Assembly (NCBI GenBank): GCA_021234155.1
Contig: JAJEKV010000012.1
Span: 10,322,448 to 10,386,447 of the forward strand
From: Isoetes taiwanensis
Taxonomy: Eukaryota > Streptophyta > Lycopodiopsida > Isoetales > Isoetaceae
Direction of reading: 5' to 3'
Length of the DNA: 64,000 bases
Positions 47,825 through 60,142 of this stretch are shown here, piece after piece; within the stretch, counting starts at the first letter, position 1, and every line of letters begins with the position of its first letter. The notes beneath the pieces were generated by a model, which worked only from the letters and a program-made list of their open reading frames with translations, did no database searches and was not told where the DNA came from. The position numbers and the translations under genes are program-made.

Positions 47825-50800
47825 TCGACGCTCGAGTCCATTGGCAGAGTCGATCGCGATTGGGAGAGGGGAGGTCGCCTGGTCCGGCCCCTGTGGCCTT
47901 TGGGAGAGGAAATTTGGGGCAAAGCAGCCTCCGAGGGAGGGATTTTAGGGTCCGCTACCAAGGCCAACACCCCAACTCCACTTCAAGACACGCAAGGTCC
48001 CTACGAACCGACAAAGGAGAGGGCCTCCCAAACGTAAACCCCGCGGGTTGCCGTGCTCTAGAAGGGTTTACGTTTTGGGGCCGAGTCCTGGTCTCATGCA
48101 CTTGGGACTGGCCGAGAAGCAAGAGCCGAGAATACGGAGCAAGGGGAACCGACGGAGCGGAGTTTGGGCCTTTCCTCCTCCCCGATGTGGCAAGTAGAAG
48201 TCGGGGGCTGCGCTGGCAAGACATTCGTGAATTCGCAATTAATGCATTGCACTAAAATAAATTCGTTTTTGCCAGCGGATCCCTAATTCATCTCCAGCAC
48301 ACGCCCAATTTTCGGAATTTTCTGAGAAGGTCTAGGTCAAAGGGTTAAGATTAGAACGGCCGGGGCAGCCCGTTGCGGTGGCAACCGAAGCCGCACCCTT
48401 CCCCAAGTCAAACGAGGCCGTGGACCTTGCAGGGATCCTCACAAGAGGGGAGAGTCCGGACCCCGTGAGGCGGATCCAAAAGTTCCCGCAGGTTTCTTTC
48501 CGGCCGGCGCTCCTGGCCGCACGCTAATGACCACCTCCTGGAGCCCGGTTCCCTATCCCGACCGTTGATCCTCCGCTTAGGGCCCCCTTCGAAGGTCCAA
48601 AAGATTCCAGATCGGTCCGAGAACTTGTCAAACCGCTGGCGCCCCGATGCAGCTTTGTAGAAACCGGGCATTGTTTTGTCGCTCGGCACCGGGATGCTCG
48701 AGGAATGGCAAATAGACCACTGCCAAATCGTCCGAATGGCTTAAATTACCCTAGGGAGCAAGTTACACTGGGCCGGTTTTGCTTAAAGAAGGAAACACTC
48801 ACGCCCTCCACGACAAGATCCCGCATGCACATCCTAGGCCAATTGACTACGAAAGTGTGATGGAAGTGAGCTACTTTGGCGCTTCTTGGAGTTCGGGTGG
48901 TCTTTCGCCACGAACTTGGTCCCTGTGGCAATGTCGACGCTTCGAGTCCATTGGCGAGTCAGATCGCGATTCCGGAGAGGGAGGTCGCCCGTCCGGCCCC
49001 TGTGGCCTTGGGGAGAGGAAATTTGGGGGCAGCCCCGGAGGGATTTTAGGGTCCGCCTCAAGGCCAACACCCCAACTCCATCTTCAAGACACGGCCAAGG
49101 TCCCGGCCGACCGGACAAGGAGAGGGCCTCCAAACGAAACCCCCGTGGGCTGCCGTGCTCTAGAAGGGTTTACGTTTTGGGGCCGAAGTCCGGTCCGCTG
49201 CACTTGGGACCGGCCGAGAAGCAGCAGCCGAGAATATCGGAGCAAGGGGAACCGACGGAGCGGAGTTTGGGCCTTTCCTCCCTCCGATGTGGCAAGTAGA
49301 AGTCGGGGGCTTTTGGCGCTGGCAAGACATTCGTGAATTCGCAATTAATGCATTGCACTAAAATAAATTCCGGTTTTTTGCCGGCCGGATCCCTAATTCA
49401 TCTCCAAAGACACGGCCCAATTTTCGAATTTCTGAGAAGGTCTAGGTCAAAGGGTTAGCATTAGAACGGTCGGGGCAGCCCGCTGTGGCAAACCGAGCTG
49501 GCACCCTTCCCCAAGTCAAACGAGGCCGGGGACCTTGGGGATCCCTCACAAGAGGGGAGAGTCCGGACCCCGTGAGGCGGGATCCAAAAGTTCCCGAGGC
49601 AGCCCTTCCCGCGCCGCGCCCCCGGCGCAGACGCTATCGACCACCCTCCCGGAGCCGGTTCCCCTATCCGACCGTTGGATCCCTCCGCTCAGGCCCCTCT
49701 GGGGAAGGTCCAAAAGATTCCAGATCGGTAGGGAGAACTTGTCAAACTGGCGGGCGCCCCGATGTTGGCCTTGTAGAAACCGCGACTTTGTTTTGTCGCT
49801 CGCACCGGGATGCTCCGGAATGGCAAATAGACCCCGCCATAAATCGTCCGAATGGCGAAATTACCCTAGGGAGCAAGTTACACCTACCGGTTTTGGCGAA
49901 AGAAGGAAACACTCACGCCCTCCACGACAAGATCCCGTGATGCACATCCTAGGCCAATTGACTACGAAAGTGTGATGGAAGTGAGCTACTTTGGCGCTTC
50001 TTGAGTTCGGGTGGTCTTCTCGCCACGGAACTTGGTCCCCTGTGGCAATGTCGACGCTCCGAGTCCATTGGCAGAGTCGATCGCGATTCCCGAGAGGGGA
50101 GGTCGCCTGGTCCGGGCCCCTGTGGCCTTGGGAGAGGAAATTGGGGCAAGCAGCCCTGAGGGATTTTAGGGTCCAAGGCCTCAAGGCCAACACCCCAACT
50201 CCACTTCAAGACACGGCAAGGTCCCGGCCGACGGGACAAGGAGAGGGCCTCAAACGTAAACCCCGCGGGCTGCCGTGCTCTAGAAGGGTTTACGCTTTGG
50301 GGCCGAGTCCCGGTCCGCTGCACTTGGGACTCGGCCGAGAAGCAAAGAGCCGAGAATATGAGCAAGGGAACTGACGGAGCGGAGTTTGGGCCTTTCCTCC
50401 TCCCCGATGTGGCAAGCAGAAGTCGGGGGCTTTGCACAGGGCAAGACATTCGAAATTCGCATTAATGCATTGCACCTAAAATAAATTCCGTTTTTTGCCG
50501 ATCCCTAATTCATCTCCAAAGACATGGCCCAATTTTCGAATTTTCTGAGAAGGTCTAGGTCAAAGGGTTAGCAGATAGAACGGCTGCAGGCAGCAGATTG
50601 TGGCAACCGAAATGGCACCCTTCCCCAAGTCAAACGAGGCCAGACCTTGCAGGATCCCTCACAAGAGGGGAGAGTCCGGACCCCGTGAGGCGGGATCCAA
50701 AAAGTTCCCGAGGCAGCCTCTTCCCGCGCCGGGCCCTCGGGCTGCACGCTAATGACCACCCTCCCTGAGCCCGGGGCCTCTATCCGACCGCTGATCCTCC

Positions 50801-51705
50801 GTCGGGGCCCCTCTTCGAAGGTCCAAAAGATTCCAGACGGTCCCGAGAACTTGTCAAACCGCTGGGGCCCCGATGTCACTTTGTAGAAACCGCAGATCGT
50901 TTTGTCGTCGCACCGGATGTCCTTAATGGCAAATAGACCCCGCCAAATCGTCCGAATGGCTAAATTACCCTAGGGAGCAAGTTACACTGGCCGGTTTTGG
51001 TAAAGAAGGAAACACTTCACGCCTCCACGACAAGATCCCCGCATGCACATCCTAGGCCAATTGACTAAAAGTGTGATGGAAGTGAGCTACTTTGGCTTCT
51101 TGAGTTCGGTGGTCTTCGGCTACGAACTTGGTCCCTGTGGCAATGTCGACGCTCAGTCCATTGACGTGAGTCAGATCGCGATTCCCGAGAGGGAGGTCGC
51201 CCCGTCCCCCGTGGCCTTGGGGAGAGGAAATTTGGGGCAAGAGCCCCGAGGGATTTTAGGGTCCGGGTCAAGGCCAACACCCCAACTCATCTTCTTCAAG
51301 ACACGGGCGCAAGGTCCCTACGACCGACAAGGAGAGGGGCCCAAACGTAAACCCCGTGGGCTGCCGTGCTCTAGAAGGGTTTACGCTTTGGGGCCGAACC
51401 CGGTCTGCTGCATTTGGGACCGGGGCCGAAGTAGCAGCCGAGAATACGGAGCAAGGGGAACCGGACGGAGCGGAGTTTGGGCCTTTCCTCCTCCATGTGG
51501 CAAGTAGAAGTCGGGGCTTTTTGTAAAGGGCAAGACATTCAGAATTTAATTAATGCATTGCACGAAAATAAATTCCGGTTTTTGCCAAGGATCCCTAATT
51601 CATCTCCAGCACACGGCCCAATTTTCGGAATTTTCGGAGAAGGTCTAGGTCAAAGGGTTAGCATTAGAACGGTCGGGGCAGCCCGTTGCGAGGCAACCGA
51701 GCTGA
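47825..51705 (+). repeat. GC-rich tandem array, 1.1-kb unit, 3.5 copies
   Basis: Units begin TCGACGCT(T)CGAGTCC at 47825, 48934, 50051 and 51146, so the periods are 1109, 1117 and 1095 bp. The array ends after about 560 bp of the fourth unit. A landmark GAAGGGTTTACG recurs once per unit. The copies differ by many 1-3 base indels, mostly in runs of G or C, so overlapping open frames on both strands differ from copy to copy and none is conserved. That argues against a protein-coding unit. The base composition is sharply different from the AT-rich surroundings. Confidence 0.88.
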
Positions 51706-52210
51706 TTTGGAAGATTTGGAAGATGCAGTTGACTTCAAGCCACAAAGAAACATAAATTTAGTGGTCTGCTTCTATCGGTCAAAGTTGGAGAAAAAATCCC
51801 GACCGGCCCATCACAAACTTCTAAGAATGTGCATTTGAAAGATTTAGAACATGGAAGTGTCCCATTTGTAAGAGCTACAGGAGAGTCCAAACCACAAATA
51901 ATCTCTAAGTCGGGTTCTACCAAATTCAAGTCGAAATGTCGTTAAAACCTCAGTTCAAATGGCAAATCGAATCAAGAAGGCGATATCCAAATGTAAGAAT
52001 GCAAAATATCTTCAAGAATCCTTCGGATCATGTTCATGCATATGTATCAATGCTAGATTGTACCCAAGAGAAAATATAACAATGTACAAAACATAGGTTT
52101 ATTGAACAAAAGATCACTTGAACAATTCAAAGATACTCCTCCCCGAGCTTGGCTTATGGTTTCATATCAGAAGTCCTCCACTTGTCCATCCCTTTGAACC
52201 ATAGCTCCAT
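51706..52210. other. Unassigned sequence right of the GC-rich array
   Basis: Composition returns to AT-rich abruptly at 51706. No gene or repeat recognised. Confidence 0.4.
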
Positions 52211-52345
52211 GTCAAGTATGTTCCGGCGCGACCATGCATACGCCGCTTTAAGACGATAGACGCCGCTTAACGACGTTAAAGGTCGCTTAACGACGCTTCT
52301 ATAACGACGCGTTCACGGCTATAACGACGTCGTGACGTAAATTTG
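52211..52345. repeat. Cluster of ACGACG/CGTCGTT motifs
   Basis: Several GCTTAACGACG and TATAACGACG motifs within 135 bp, like the cluster at 46375-46475. The two clusters bracket the GC-rich array and may be the two ends of one nested non-autonomous element. Confidence 0.55.
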
Positions 52346-54048
52346 TTTTGTTTTCGTATGCCGAGATGCCATATATATTGCCCTATTAGTCCTCCGGCTT
52401 CTCCGGCCCTCCGTCCCTGCCCTCCCGCTTCCTGGCCCTCCTTTCCTCCTCCTCCTCCTTCGCTTGAGTCCTCACCTACATCCGCCATGGCCGCTTCTCC
52501 CCGATGCATGCCCGCTGATGCCGACACTGAGGCCGAGGTGCAGGGGCGCTTGCTGAGCACCCGAACTGCCTCCAAATTGAGTGGCTAGAGATGCTAAACC
52601 TAACCCAAGAAAGGCCGGAGTTCAAGCAAGCCATGACAAAGCCGCATGATAGGGGGCAAGAAAGACCGCCGCATTACCGGGAGGCCGGAACCTTCCCTCA
52701 ATACAGCTCGAAAAGTGCCCAAGAAATGCATGGTGAGCTTCATGCAGTTTGGCCCGTATGCTAGAGGATAGGGCCTTTGGGAAGGGAAACATTTGTCAAG
52801 CCCTACTTTCAAAAGTTGCACCAGCACCAACCCGGGGCATGCGGGAAGTGCTTTGTACATGAATTCCTTGGGAAAGCAGACACCACAGGAGAGGGCTTGA
52901 TTCCATGCTTCGGGGAGGCTTGTTCGACGGGTGGAGGAAATCACCGTCCGAGCACCTTCGAGCCTCCATGAGTGGATCCTGCTTGGATGCTGATATATAC
53001 CACTAGATGTGCACCGGCATCCACTTTGTTTTGTGTATTTGAATTGTGTATGGGTTTTTATATGAATTTTGTATTTTTGAAGGGAATACATATATGATTT
53101 TTTGTATATGAATCTTGCATTTTGAAGGAATCTTCACATTTTATGATTAATTAAACATAAAGCGTGTACTTAACTCAGATGTAGAACTGCCTACGATCTG
53201 GGCTTGCAAGCCATAGGTCTATACTAGGATGCCAATTAACTTGGCATAAATGTCTATGATAACCGAAGTTGCAATACTAATGTTGCCTAATATGGTTTGT
53301 AGTATACACAAATTCGTGATGCCAAAGTATTTTCTTATTCATATGTGGGAAGAAAATATAATAATCATAATAAAGTAATGAAGGTTCAATCGATGGTAGT
53401 CTTCTATCATGACAATAGTCTGCCCCCAACCCCCAACCTCCTATTCGACCGCCATCTCTTCTTCACCTTCAAATATGCGGAGGGAGCGAGCCCTTACATG
53501 GAACTACTTAACCACCACCGATCTTGCAAAGGATCCGGGCATAAGGTGACCTACAAAACCTCTATTACATTAGTTCCTTTGTTAATGACATATATAAATT
53601 TTATTGCATCCAAGTAAACATACTTGTTCACATTGCTCAACCCTCACGAGTGTGTCTTGACCCACGATACCCGGCGAAGTTGAATCTAGTGAATACAGGC
53701 CACTCGGATCTTTGCGTATCGTGGCATGAGCACCAGTACACACAAGATCAAGCCATTCGCATCAAACAACATTGTTTTGAATGCACTTTCTGGGCATCAA
53801 CCTCCATGATAGTCTTTATAGTACCAATCCATTCCAACATTGCCTCGATTGGGTTTGGGTTGCACTACCCGCCTCGGCAAAACTGTACTAAACTTTGCTG
53901 ATATACCACAATCATAAGTCGTTTGCCATGATCCACACTTTGTCGCCGAAAGTGAGCACCGAAGACCATATTGATGCATATGAATTATACTACAAAGTAA
54001 AGGAACAAATGTTCAAAATAACGAACTAAACTCGTGAATTATATGCTA
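52346..54048. other. Region downstream of the TNP2 remnant, coding not resolved
   Basis: Contains a Pro/Ser-rich plus-strand frame (52343-52588), a 163-codon minus frame (52600-53091) and minus-strand pieces at 53650-53980 that may be decayed TNP2 C-terminal exons. I cannot assign any of them with confidence. Confidence 0.35.
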
Positions 54049-56640
54049 TTAAGTTGCACTTACAAATAGTGACACGCCTTTAGCATATGCAAATTCTTTG
54101 CTAGAAACATGTTCGCCACGTTGCCTTGCCATCTCTAGTTGTTCGAGCAGCCATTTATTGTTTATCTCACTTGGCGGGATCCCTAGATGATCCGGAAGTG
54201 GTTGTTTTGCGATTCTTTTTGTCGATATAGCGTCTTCTCTCCTCATCTCTTTATTTTTTCTTCCTCATTATTTTTTATCCATTTCTCCATGGGAGTGGAG
54301 TTGTAGATGAGAAACTTATTGACTTTTGCCTGTTCTTCTAGTGTGAACAATTTCTTCTGTGGTCTTCCTTCGGGAACTTCTCCAATTATAGTTGGAGTGT
54401 CTTCATCGGTCCATAATCGTGGAGCATTGGGGTGTAGATCGCCAAGAACTCGGTGACATAGAATAATGACTCTCGTGCTAACCAACCCGGCCATGCAACC
54501 CTCTCGGCCTTGCCTCGACGCATCTCACGAAGTCCTTTGAGGACCTTCGAAAGCGCGTTCTATAAAAAACATCCATCTAGGATTTGTTGTGCCTGCAAGC
54601 TCTACTTCGTCCACTAAATGCACTAGTAAGTGAGTTTGTATGTCCAGAAAACTTGTTGGGAATTCTTTCTCTAGCATACAACATGCCTCAACGACCTTAG
54701 TTCGCATGTCCGCAATTTCATTTGTCGGTATCTCCTTCCTTGTAATCCATCTAAATATCATTTAAAAAAAAAAAGTTAAGTGAGAGTTTAGCATCGAGTG
54801 TTTTCTAAATCCATCTGAAACTGGAAAACTCTGATAGGAGACATATTGCATGTAGTGGACCGTCGGCGAGACGACCCCTCAGAACAATAGGCATAACAAA
54901 CTGCAACATCTTATGCCAATCATGAGATTTCAACCCAGTTAACTCCCCTTCGTTAGAGAAACAATTTAACGAATGCATATATCCCGTCGAGTCTTTATTG
55001 CCTTGATCGCTTCTCGAACGGGTTTCATACATTTTCTAGGCACGATCCAATCCACTTGTGGCCTTATTCCTTCTTTCGACATTTAACCATGCTTTAGATT
55101 TTGATCCACTTCTTAGATCTTCTTCTCGTCTTTGACGGTGTCCCACGTCCAAGTGACATGCTTCCAAATAGACGCCGAAACGTTTTTAAAGATGTGCATG
55201 GGATCAAGAAGATGATGGATCTTCAATTCTGTCCAATAGGGTAGAAGGAAGAAGGATGCTTTCCACTTCATTCCCTTAACCTTATTTCCTTCAGCGGCAT
55301 CCCACATGTTACCCCAATCTCTCATTGTCAACCTTTTGGGAGGCTCTTCAGTGCAATGTTTTTCTCTTGGACCTCGTGATCGAAGTCGATTTTCCATTGG
55401 CAGATATCTCTTGAAGTTTGCATAGACATTTTTTGTGCAATGCCGTTGACCGTGAGAGTTCAACTTGTTCAAACCCACACAAGTGACATGCCGCATATCC
55501 AGACACTTGGAGTCCAGAGAGTTCATACAAACCAGGCCAATCGCTCGTTGTCCACATTAAGATTGCTCTCAAGGTAAATCTTCGTTCAGCACGAAGTTCT
55601 CTTGAGACATCGTAAACTTCAATACCTTCACTCCCACAATGTCAAAAGCTCATCAATAACTATTTTCGGATATGGATCTAGACTTTCCGGCTTCTTGGGT
55701 CCTCGAACTAATAGTACTACCATTAAATGGCTAGTCTTCATGAGTAACCACGGTGGTAAATTATAGTTGATCAACACTCTTCGGCTGCAAGTTGACCACG
55801 CCGCGGCCGATTGGCGCCCATAAGGATTAACACCATCCGTTGCCAACCCTAATCCGAGATTTCGTGGCTCTCTTCCAAATTCCGCCATGTTTCATCAATA
55901 TGCTTCCATTGCTTGCAAGTCACTAACCACGCCGGAGTACATTGTCACTGACGATTAGCGGCACACCAACCCATGAGCGAAGCTAGAGATTCACATCGAA
56001 ACAATAGCCTTATGCTACGGGATCAATGGAAAGTAGCGAACCACCTTCATCGGGGACGGTCTTTCCCTTGGCATCCGTGATTGTACCTAGAGGCACCACA
56101 TTTAGGGCATGTTTACGTGTTCTTGTAGATGTCATCCGGATAATATACCATGCAATCATTTGGACAAGCGTGAATCTTATGGTAGCCTAAACCAAGAGGC
56201 TGCCAATATATTTTTATTTCGCGACTTTTGGGCATAGTGTTCCCTTGTGGGAGTATTTTCTCTTGCAATAACCTCAGTATAAAACAGGACCTTCATTATA
56301 CATTCAACTACAAATTCAATAAGTCAAGTGATTGCAATTGTACTTACTCTAACAAAGCCGTAACAACGGCATTGCTCCATTTGAATTTGGCTTGAAGGTT
56401 TAATATCAATAAAGATGTCATCAATCTAGATATGCTTGCACACGGATATAATGCTTTATCGCCTCCTCCAATAAAACGTGATCTTCATGACCATCGTTAG
56501 GAGTATTTATATCGTCATCTAGGTCGATTTGTAGAAGATTGGGCCAAATGCATCTAACATGTCGGCTATGGGTTCCTCAACTTCCATGAAGTCGCCCATA
56601 GGGGCATTGTCATCATCTTCATCATCGTATTCTGTTCATC
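54049..56640 (-). pseudogene. CACTA TNP2 transposase, frameshifted
   Basis: TNP2 excises and inserts CACTA elements. Read on the minus strand the family's landmarks come in order but in changing frames. LLILNLQAKFKWSNAVVTALLE is at about 56340-56430 (shortened here to its core FKWSNAVVTALLE). LGLGYHKIHACPNDCMVYY is at about 56140-56200, then CPKCGASRY and KVVRYFPLIP at 56020-56110. RNLGLGLATDGVNPYG and NYNLPPWLLMK are at 55740-55880. LRAILMWTTSDWPGLYELSG is at 55510-55575, LLDPMHIFKNV at 55170-55200, LKSHDWHKMLQFVMP at 54890-54935, and a DUF4218-like CMLEKEFPTSFLDIQTHLLV at 54630-54690. The tail is at 54243-54494 and 54049-54246. Several stops and shifts break the frame even allowing for introns, so it is probably inactive. 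It sits between subterminal repeat clusters at 52211-52345 and 58895-60035. Confidence 0.85.
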
Positions 56641-57137
56641 TTCATCATTGTACTCTTCATTATCGTTGTGCCCATGTTTGTACCATTTTGCTCAATGTAT
56701 TCTAATTCTGCTATCCGCAATGACTTTTGATGTCGCCAATTCAGTACGCTTGGATGTGGTCTTATATCCACTTGCCTACCCTGCACGTCAGATTAAACGA
56801 AATATATGCGTGATTGATACATACATTGAGAGCCCGTGTTTGTTAAATTTTAAGCATTTAATAACGAAGCGAAATATAAAATTTTATGTCATAATCAAAG
56901 CATATATTGAAGATATAATACACATTTATCTTCAATATGTGCAATCTCATTCCAAGAGAAGAAGAAGAAGAATTCAAGAAGAAGAAGAAAAAATGGTGCA
57001 TTCCGACAAAAATTATATGAGTAATTTGAGTACATCATCAAAGGACCTCCGGTATTGGTCTACCGTATTCATATTCAATGAACAATTCATCACCAATACA
57101 CAAAGTTTTTATAGCATAAACCATGATATATCTCCCG

Positions 57138-57859
57138 TCAATTTCTTTTGGCTAAAAAATCTTCTTGGTCTTTGTTTGCCTCGACAAATTCACAATTGGT
57201 AGCTTCAGGATTCTCGATAGAGCTATTAATAAAAGCAGCAAGGTTTCCATGCAACCGAGGGCGACCATCAAATATATGTGAAGCTTGGCGTGAGTCACTG
57301 GGCTTGGATATTGTTCGTGCATTTGAATTTAGGCCATAGATGAGCATCGCCATCGATGCTTACTCAATTTATGCCAAGTGTCCGAAGTTATATTCGGGAC
57401 CTACATATGGCATTAAAGGAACAAATGTACCATCTTTGACTTTCACACTAGTCATAATATATAATCCCAGGCCAGCACCGGGGACCCGACTATTTTTAAT
57501 CATGTACTGCCTACCCCAATATGTAAATTGCTCCCCATAAATAATTGGCTTGCCTCTAGGCCATGCATTGAATTTCTTACGATCTTTATCTCAGAAGGCT
57601 GGACCGAATGGACTAGTGAAGGTGGAAGATTATTTTCTTCGACATGATCTAGTACATTCCAATTTTGATGAACATTGTCATTCCCTCCAATCTTGGCAAC
57701 CGGCCATTGCACGCCACGAGTTCTATCCGTAATGGGATACTCTTTGAGGAAGTTGATGGCTTTTTTTGTAGGGTTTTCTATGAACGCATTCATAGTATCA
57801 ACATCATCTACTTCCAATGACAACATAACCCCAAAATCTATATACTGCTTCGAGCTCAC
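57138..57859 (-). pseudogene. SET-domain-like fragment upstream of TNP2
   Basis: Minus-strand translation gives KNSRVPGAGLGLYIM and DGTFVPLMPYVGPEYNFG at about 57360-57480. After two stops, GRPRLHGNLAAFINSSIENP and then NCEFVE follow at about 57190-57270. The order GxGLGL, then G(T/x)FVPxxPYxGP, then GNLAxFINSS...NCEF is the pattern of SET lysine methyltransferase domains, where FIN(H/S)S...N is the active-site region. Stops between the halves could lie in an intron. An upstream frame (57500-57859) reads without known similarity. Position between the transposase-associated exon and TNP2 suggests a host domain captured by the element. Confidence 0.5.
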
Positions 57860-57943
57860 TTCATTCTCAATTTCTTCCTAACAAAATACAAGCAAACTAA
57901 GTTAAGACATCGATTCAAGTACATGAGAGTAGTTGATTCGAGT

Positions 57944-58126
57944 TCATAAGATTCGTGTATTATACCTCGTTGGAATACCCCACATAAAATGGCCCGAGAG
58001 CTTTGGATTTGTCGGGCATTCACCATATTTCTCAACATGGTCGAGGACAGTCTTTCTCATCCGTTTTATTTGTCCTTTGCACATCGAACAATTGCAATAT
58101 AACCGCTCTGTCAAGTACAACTGCAA
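57944..58126 (-). pseudogene. Transposase-associated domain exon
   Basis: A 60-codon frame with YLTERLYCNCSMCKGQIKRM, then TVLDHVEKYGECPTNP. The C-x-C-xx-C cluster followed by a V..H....G pattern fits the N-terminal transposase-associated domain of plant CACTA proteins. It lies in the expected place, upstream of TNP2 on the same strand. Confidence 0.5.
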
Positions 58127-58519
58127 AAAAAAAAAAGTAACATCAAGATATAAAGTTAACTAATCATTCGAAACATGTTTATGGTACATACATCGGCGGC
58201 ATTCATTTCATGCACACCCCCCAACCTCTAGGAAGACTAGGTCCACTGGGTCTAATTGGACTATTTGTGGCAATTGTTGGGGTAACATTCTTGCGCAAGT
58301 CGCCATGTAACTTTCTCAAAGCTTTCTGTCTCACTTTACGTTCAAATTCCTTCTGACGTTCGTCCATGTTGTTTTTCTAGTAAACAATAAAAATATTAAT
58401 AAAAAACCATGTAATAATATAATAAATATAAATATCCATGTTTTTTTCATGATTTTATCAAATGTTTATTCTTAAGATTCAGATTCATACAACGTTTATG
58501 ATATTTAGAAAGCATTTGA

Positions 58520-58720
58520 TTGAAGGGTGCCTGAACCCGATACATCTAGTCCTCTCCATTTGAAATGGAGTCGACCAGTACCTTATATTCACGCAACCTT
58601 TCAAATCTTTTGTAATCTATGAAGATTGAAACTTCTGTTCTGAGGTGCATAAACCCGATACATTTAGTCTTCTCCATTCGGGATGGAACCACCCAGTACC
58701 TTTGATCATGCATCCCTCAA
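58520..58720. repeat. Two diverged copies of the roughly 117-bp repeat
   Basis: Both carry AACCCGATACAT(C/T)TAGTC followed by CTCCATT and CCAGTACC, matching the unit tandemly repeated at 34645-34985. Their presence in both arms of the CACTA block supports a common origin for the two arms. Confidence 0.7.
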
Positions 58721-58894
58721 GTTTTTAACATACTTTCAAGATTCAATCTTCTAATCTATTAGCATTTGGAGGTGTTTAACTCTAACACAAAGATTAAAGC
58801 AGAGATCTTACCTTATGAAGACCCACGGGCGCAAAAAAATCCGAAACAAACGAGTGAAAATAACAAGTAAATAACCCGAAGTGGCGGGTTCCCG

Positions 58895-60035
58895 CCATAT
58901 TTGACGTCGTTTATCGACGCCTCGGTGACGTCGTTTAACGACGCTAAAGCCGACGTCGTCTCGACACCTAGGCATGCCACATCGCCTGGCGCCGCCCGAT
59001 GCCCCTCATATGCCACGCGGATGATTATAACGCCGCTTAACGACGTCAAATGATCATAACGTCGTTAAGCGACCAACTGTGGATTGTTTAACATAGCGTA
59101 AAACAACATACAATACAAATAACACAAATAAATAAAAATACTGATTGTTCCCATTCATAAAATAAGCTTATACAACGACAACACAAATAGATAAAAAAAC
59201 TTATTGTTTCCATTCATAAAAAAAAGCTTATACATTACTTATGTCCATCCTGAGGACGTGACAGTTTGATGCAACCATTTGCATCATTATCTGCACCATT
59301 AATGTCGTTTTCTCTTTGTTTGGCTCGGTGAGCCATTCTACCAGTCGTTCCCCGCATGGAACGCCAGATGTTAGTGCAATCAGAAGCTCCTTTTCACTCA
59401 TCTTTGCCACGATGGTGAAGGGAGGGTTCTCAGCGGGAGAAGCAGGGGGGTTGCTGGAGTTGTCTTCCCTTGGAGGAGGAGGATTACTGCTAGAAGGAAC
59501 ATATCGCGCGAAGGTGGTCTTCAACTGCCGGACCATTATAGCAAGATAGGGAAGAACACTCAAAAAATAAGAATAACAGCAGCTACTGATGGATCCACTT
59601 ATAACGTGGATGTAGGGTTAGGGTTAGGGTTAGGGTTTTTATTTGGCAAAAAAAAAAAAAATTCCTCTGTGTCACGTCGTTTAACGACGTTTAAGCTGAC
59701 GTGTCTTGACACGCAGCGGGCCCACTTGGCACAGCACCACCACCCACGCAGTGCAGGCGTGACCGCGTCGCCGTTACCAGCAACGTCGTTCAACGCGGCG
59801 GCGACGCCGGGCGGCGTCTTGACACGCAGCCGCCAGCCTTTGGCAACGCTGCCCATTTCCACGCATGACGGTAGCGGCGTCCGCTCTGTGGAAACGCCGT
59901 TGAACGGCGTTTTAGCTGGCGTGTTTGACACGCAGGCTGCCGCTACTTTGGCATGCACCCATGCCACGCAGGCAAATCCGACACGTCAGCCCTGATAACC
60001 GTCGTTGAACGACGTCGAAACGACGTTGTCGTCGT
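58895..60035. repeat. Subterminal-type CGTCGTT/AACGACG arrays of the CACTA block
   Basis: Two dense clusters (58895-59075 and 59670-60035) contain GTCGTTTAACGACG, GTCGTTGAACGACG and relatives, plus recurring GACACGCAG. Style and spacing match 29938-30425. A minus-strand frame between them (59228-59563) reads a Pro/Ser-rich peptide of unknown family. No terminal TTGTAGTG follows; the duplicated segment begins at 60143, so the outer end seems to be missing. Confidence 0.65.
59612..59638 (+). repeat. Short TTAGGG-type telomere-like run
   Basis: About four units of TTAGGG in a row. The usual plant telomere unit has three T residues, so this is the six-base form or chance. It lies inside the subterminal repeat region. 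Confidence 0.6.
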
Positions 60036-60142
60036 TCTGCGCGGAAGGAGAAGCAGGACACTTCGACTGAGGACACTGAAGAAAAGAAAAGTTACTGGGA
60101 TAAGTGGAAGCATGGGGGCATTATTGGTGCAGCAGCCCACCG

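Noticed and set aside
47860-50449. Open frames of 130-185 codons in the GC-rich array
   Set aside because: Frames differ between units because of small indels and occur on both strands, as expected of GC-rich noncoding DNA.
59612-59638. Telomere or interstitial telomere site
   Set aside because: Only about four units, inside transposon subterminal sequence.
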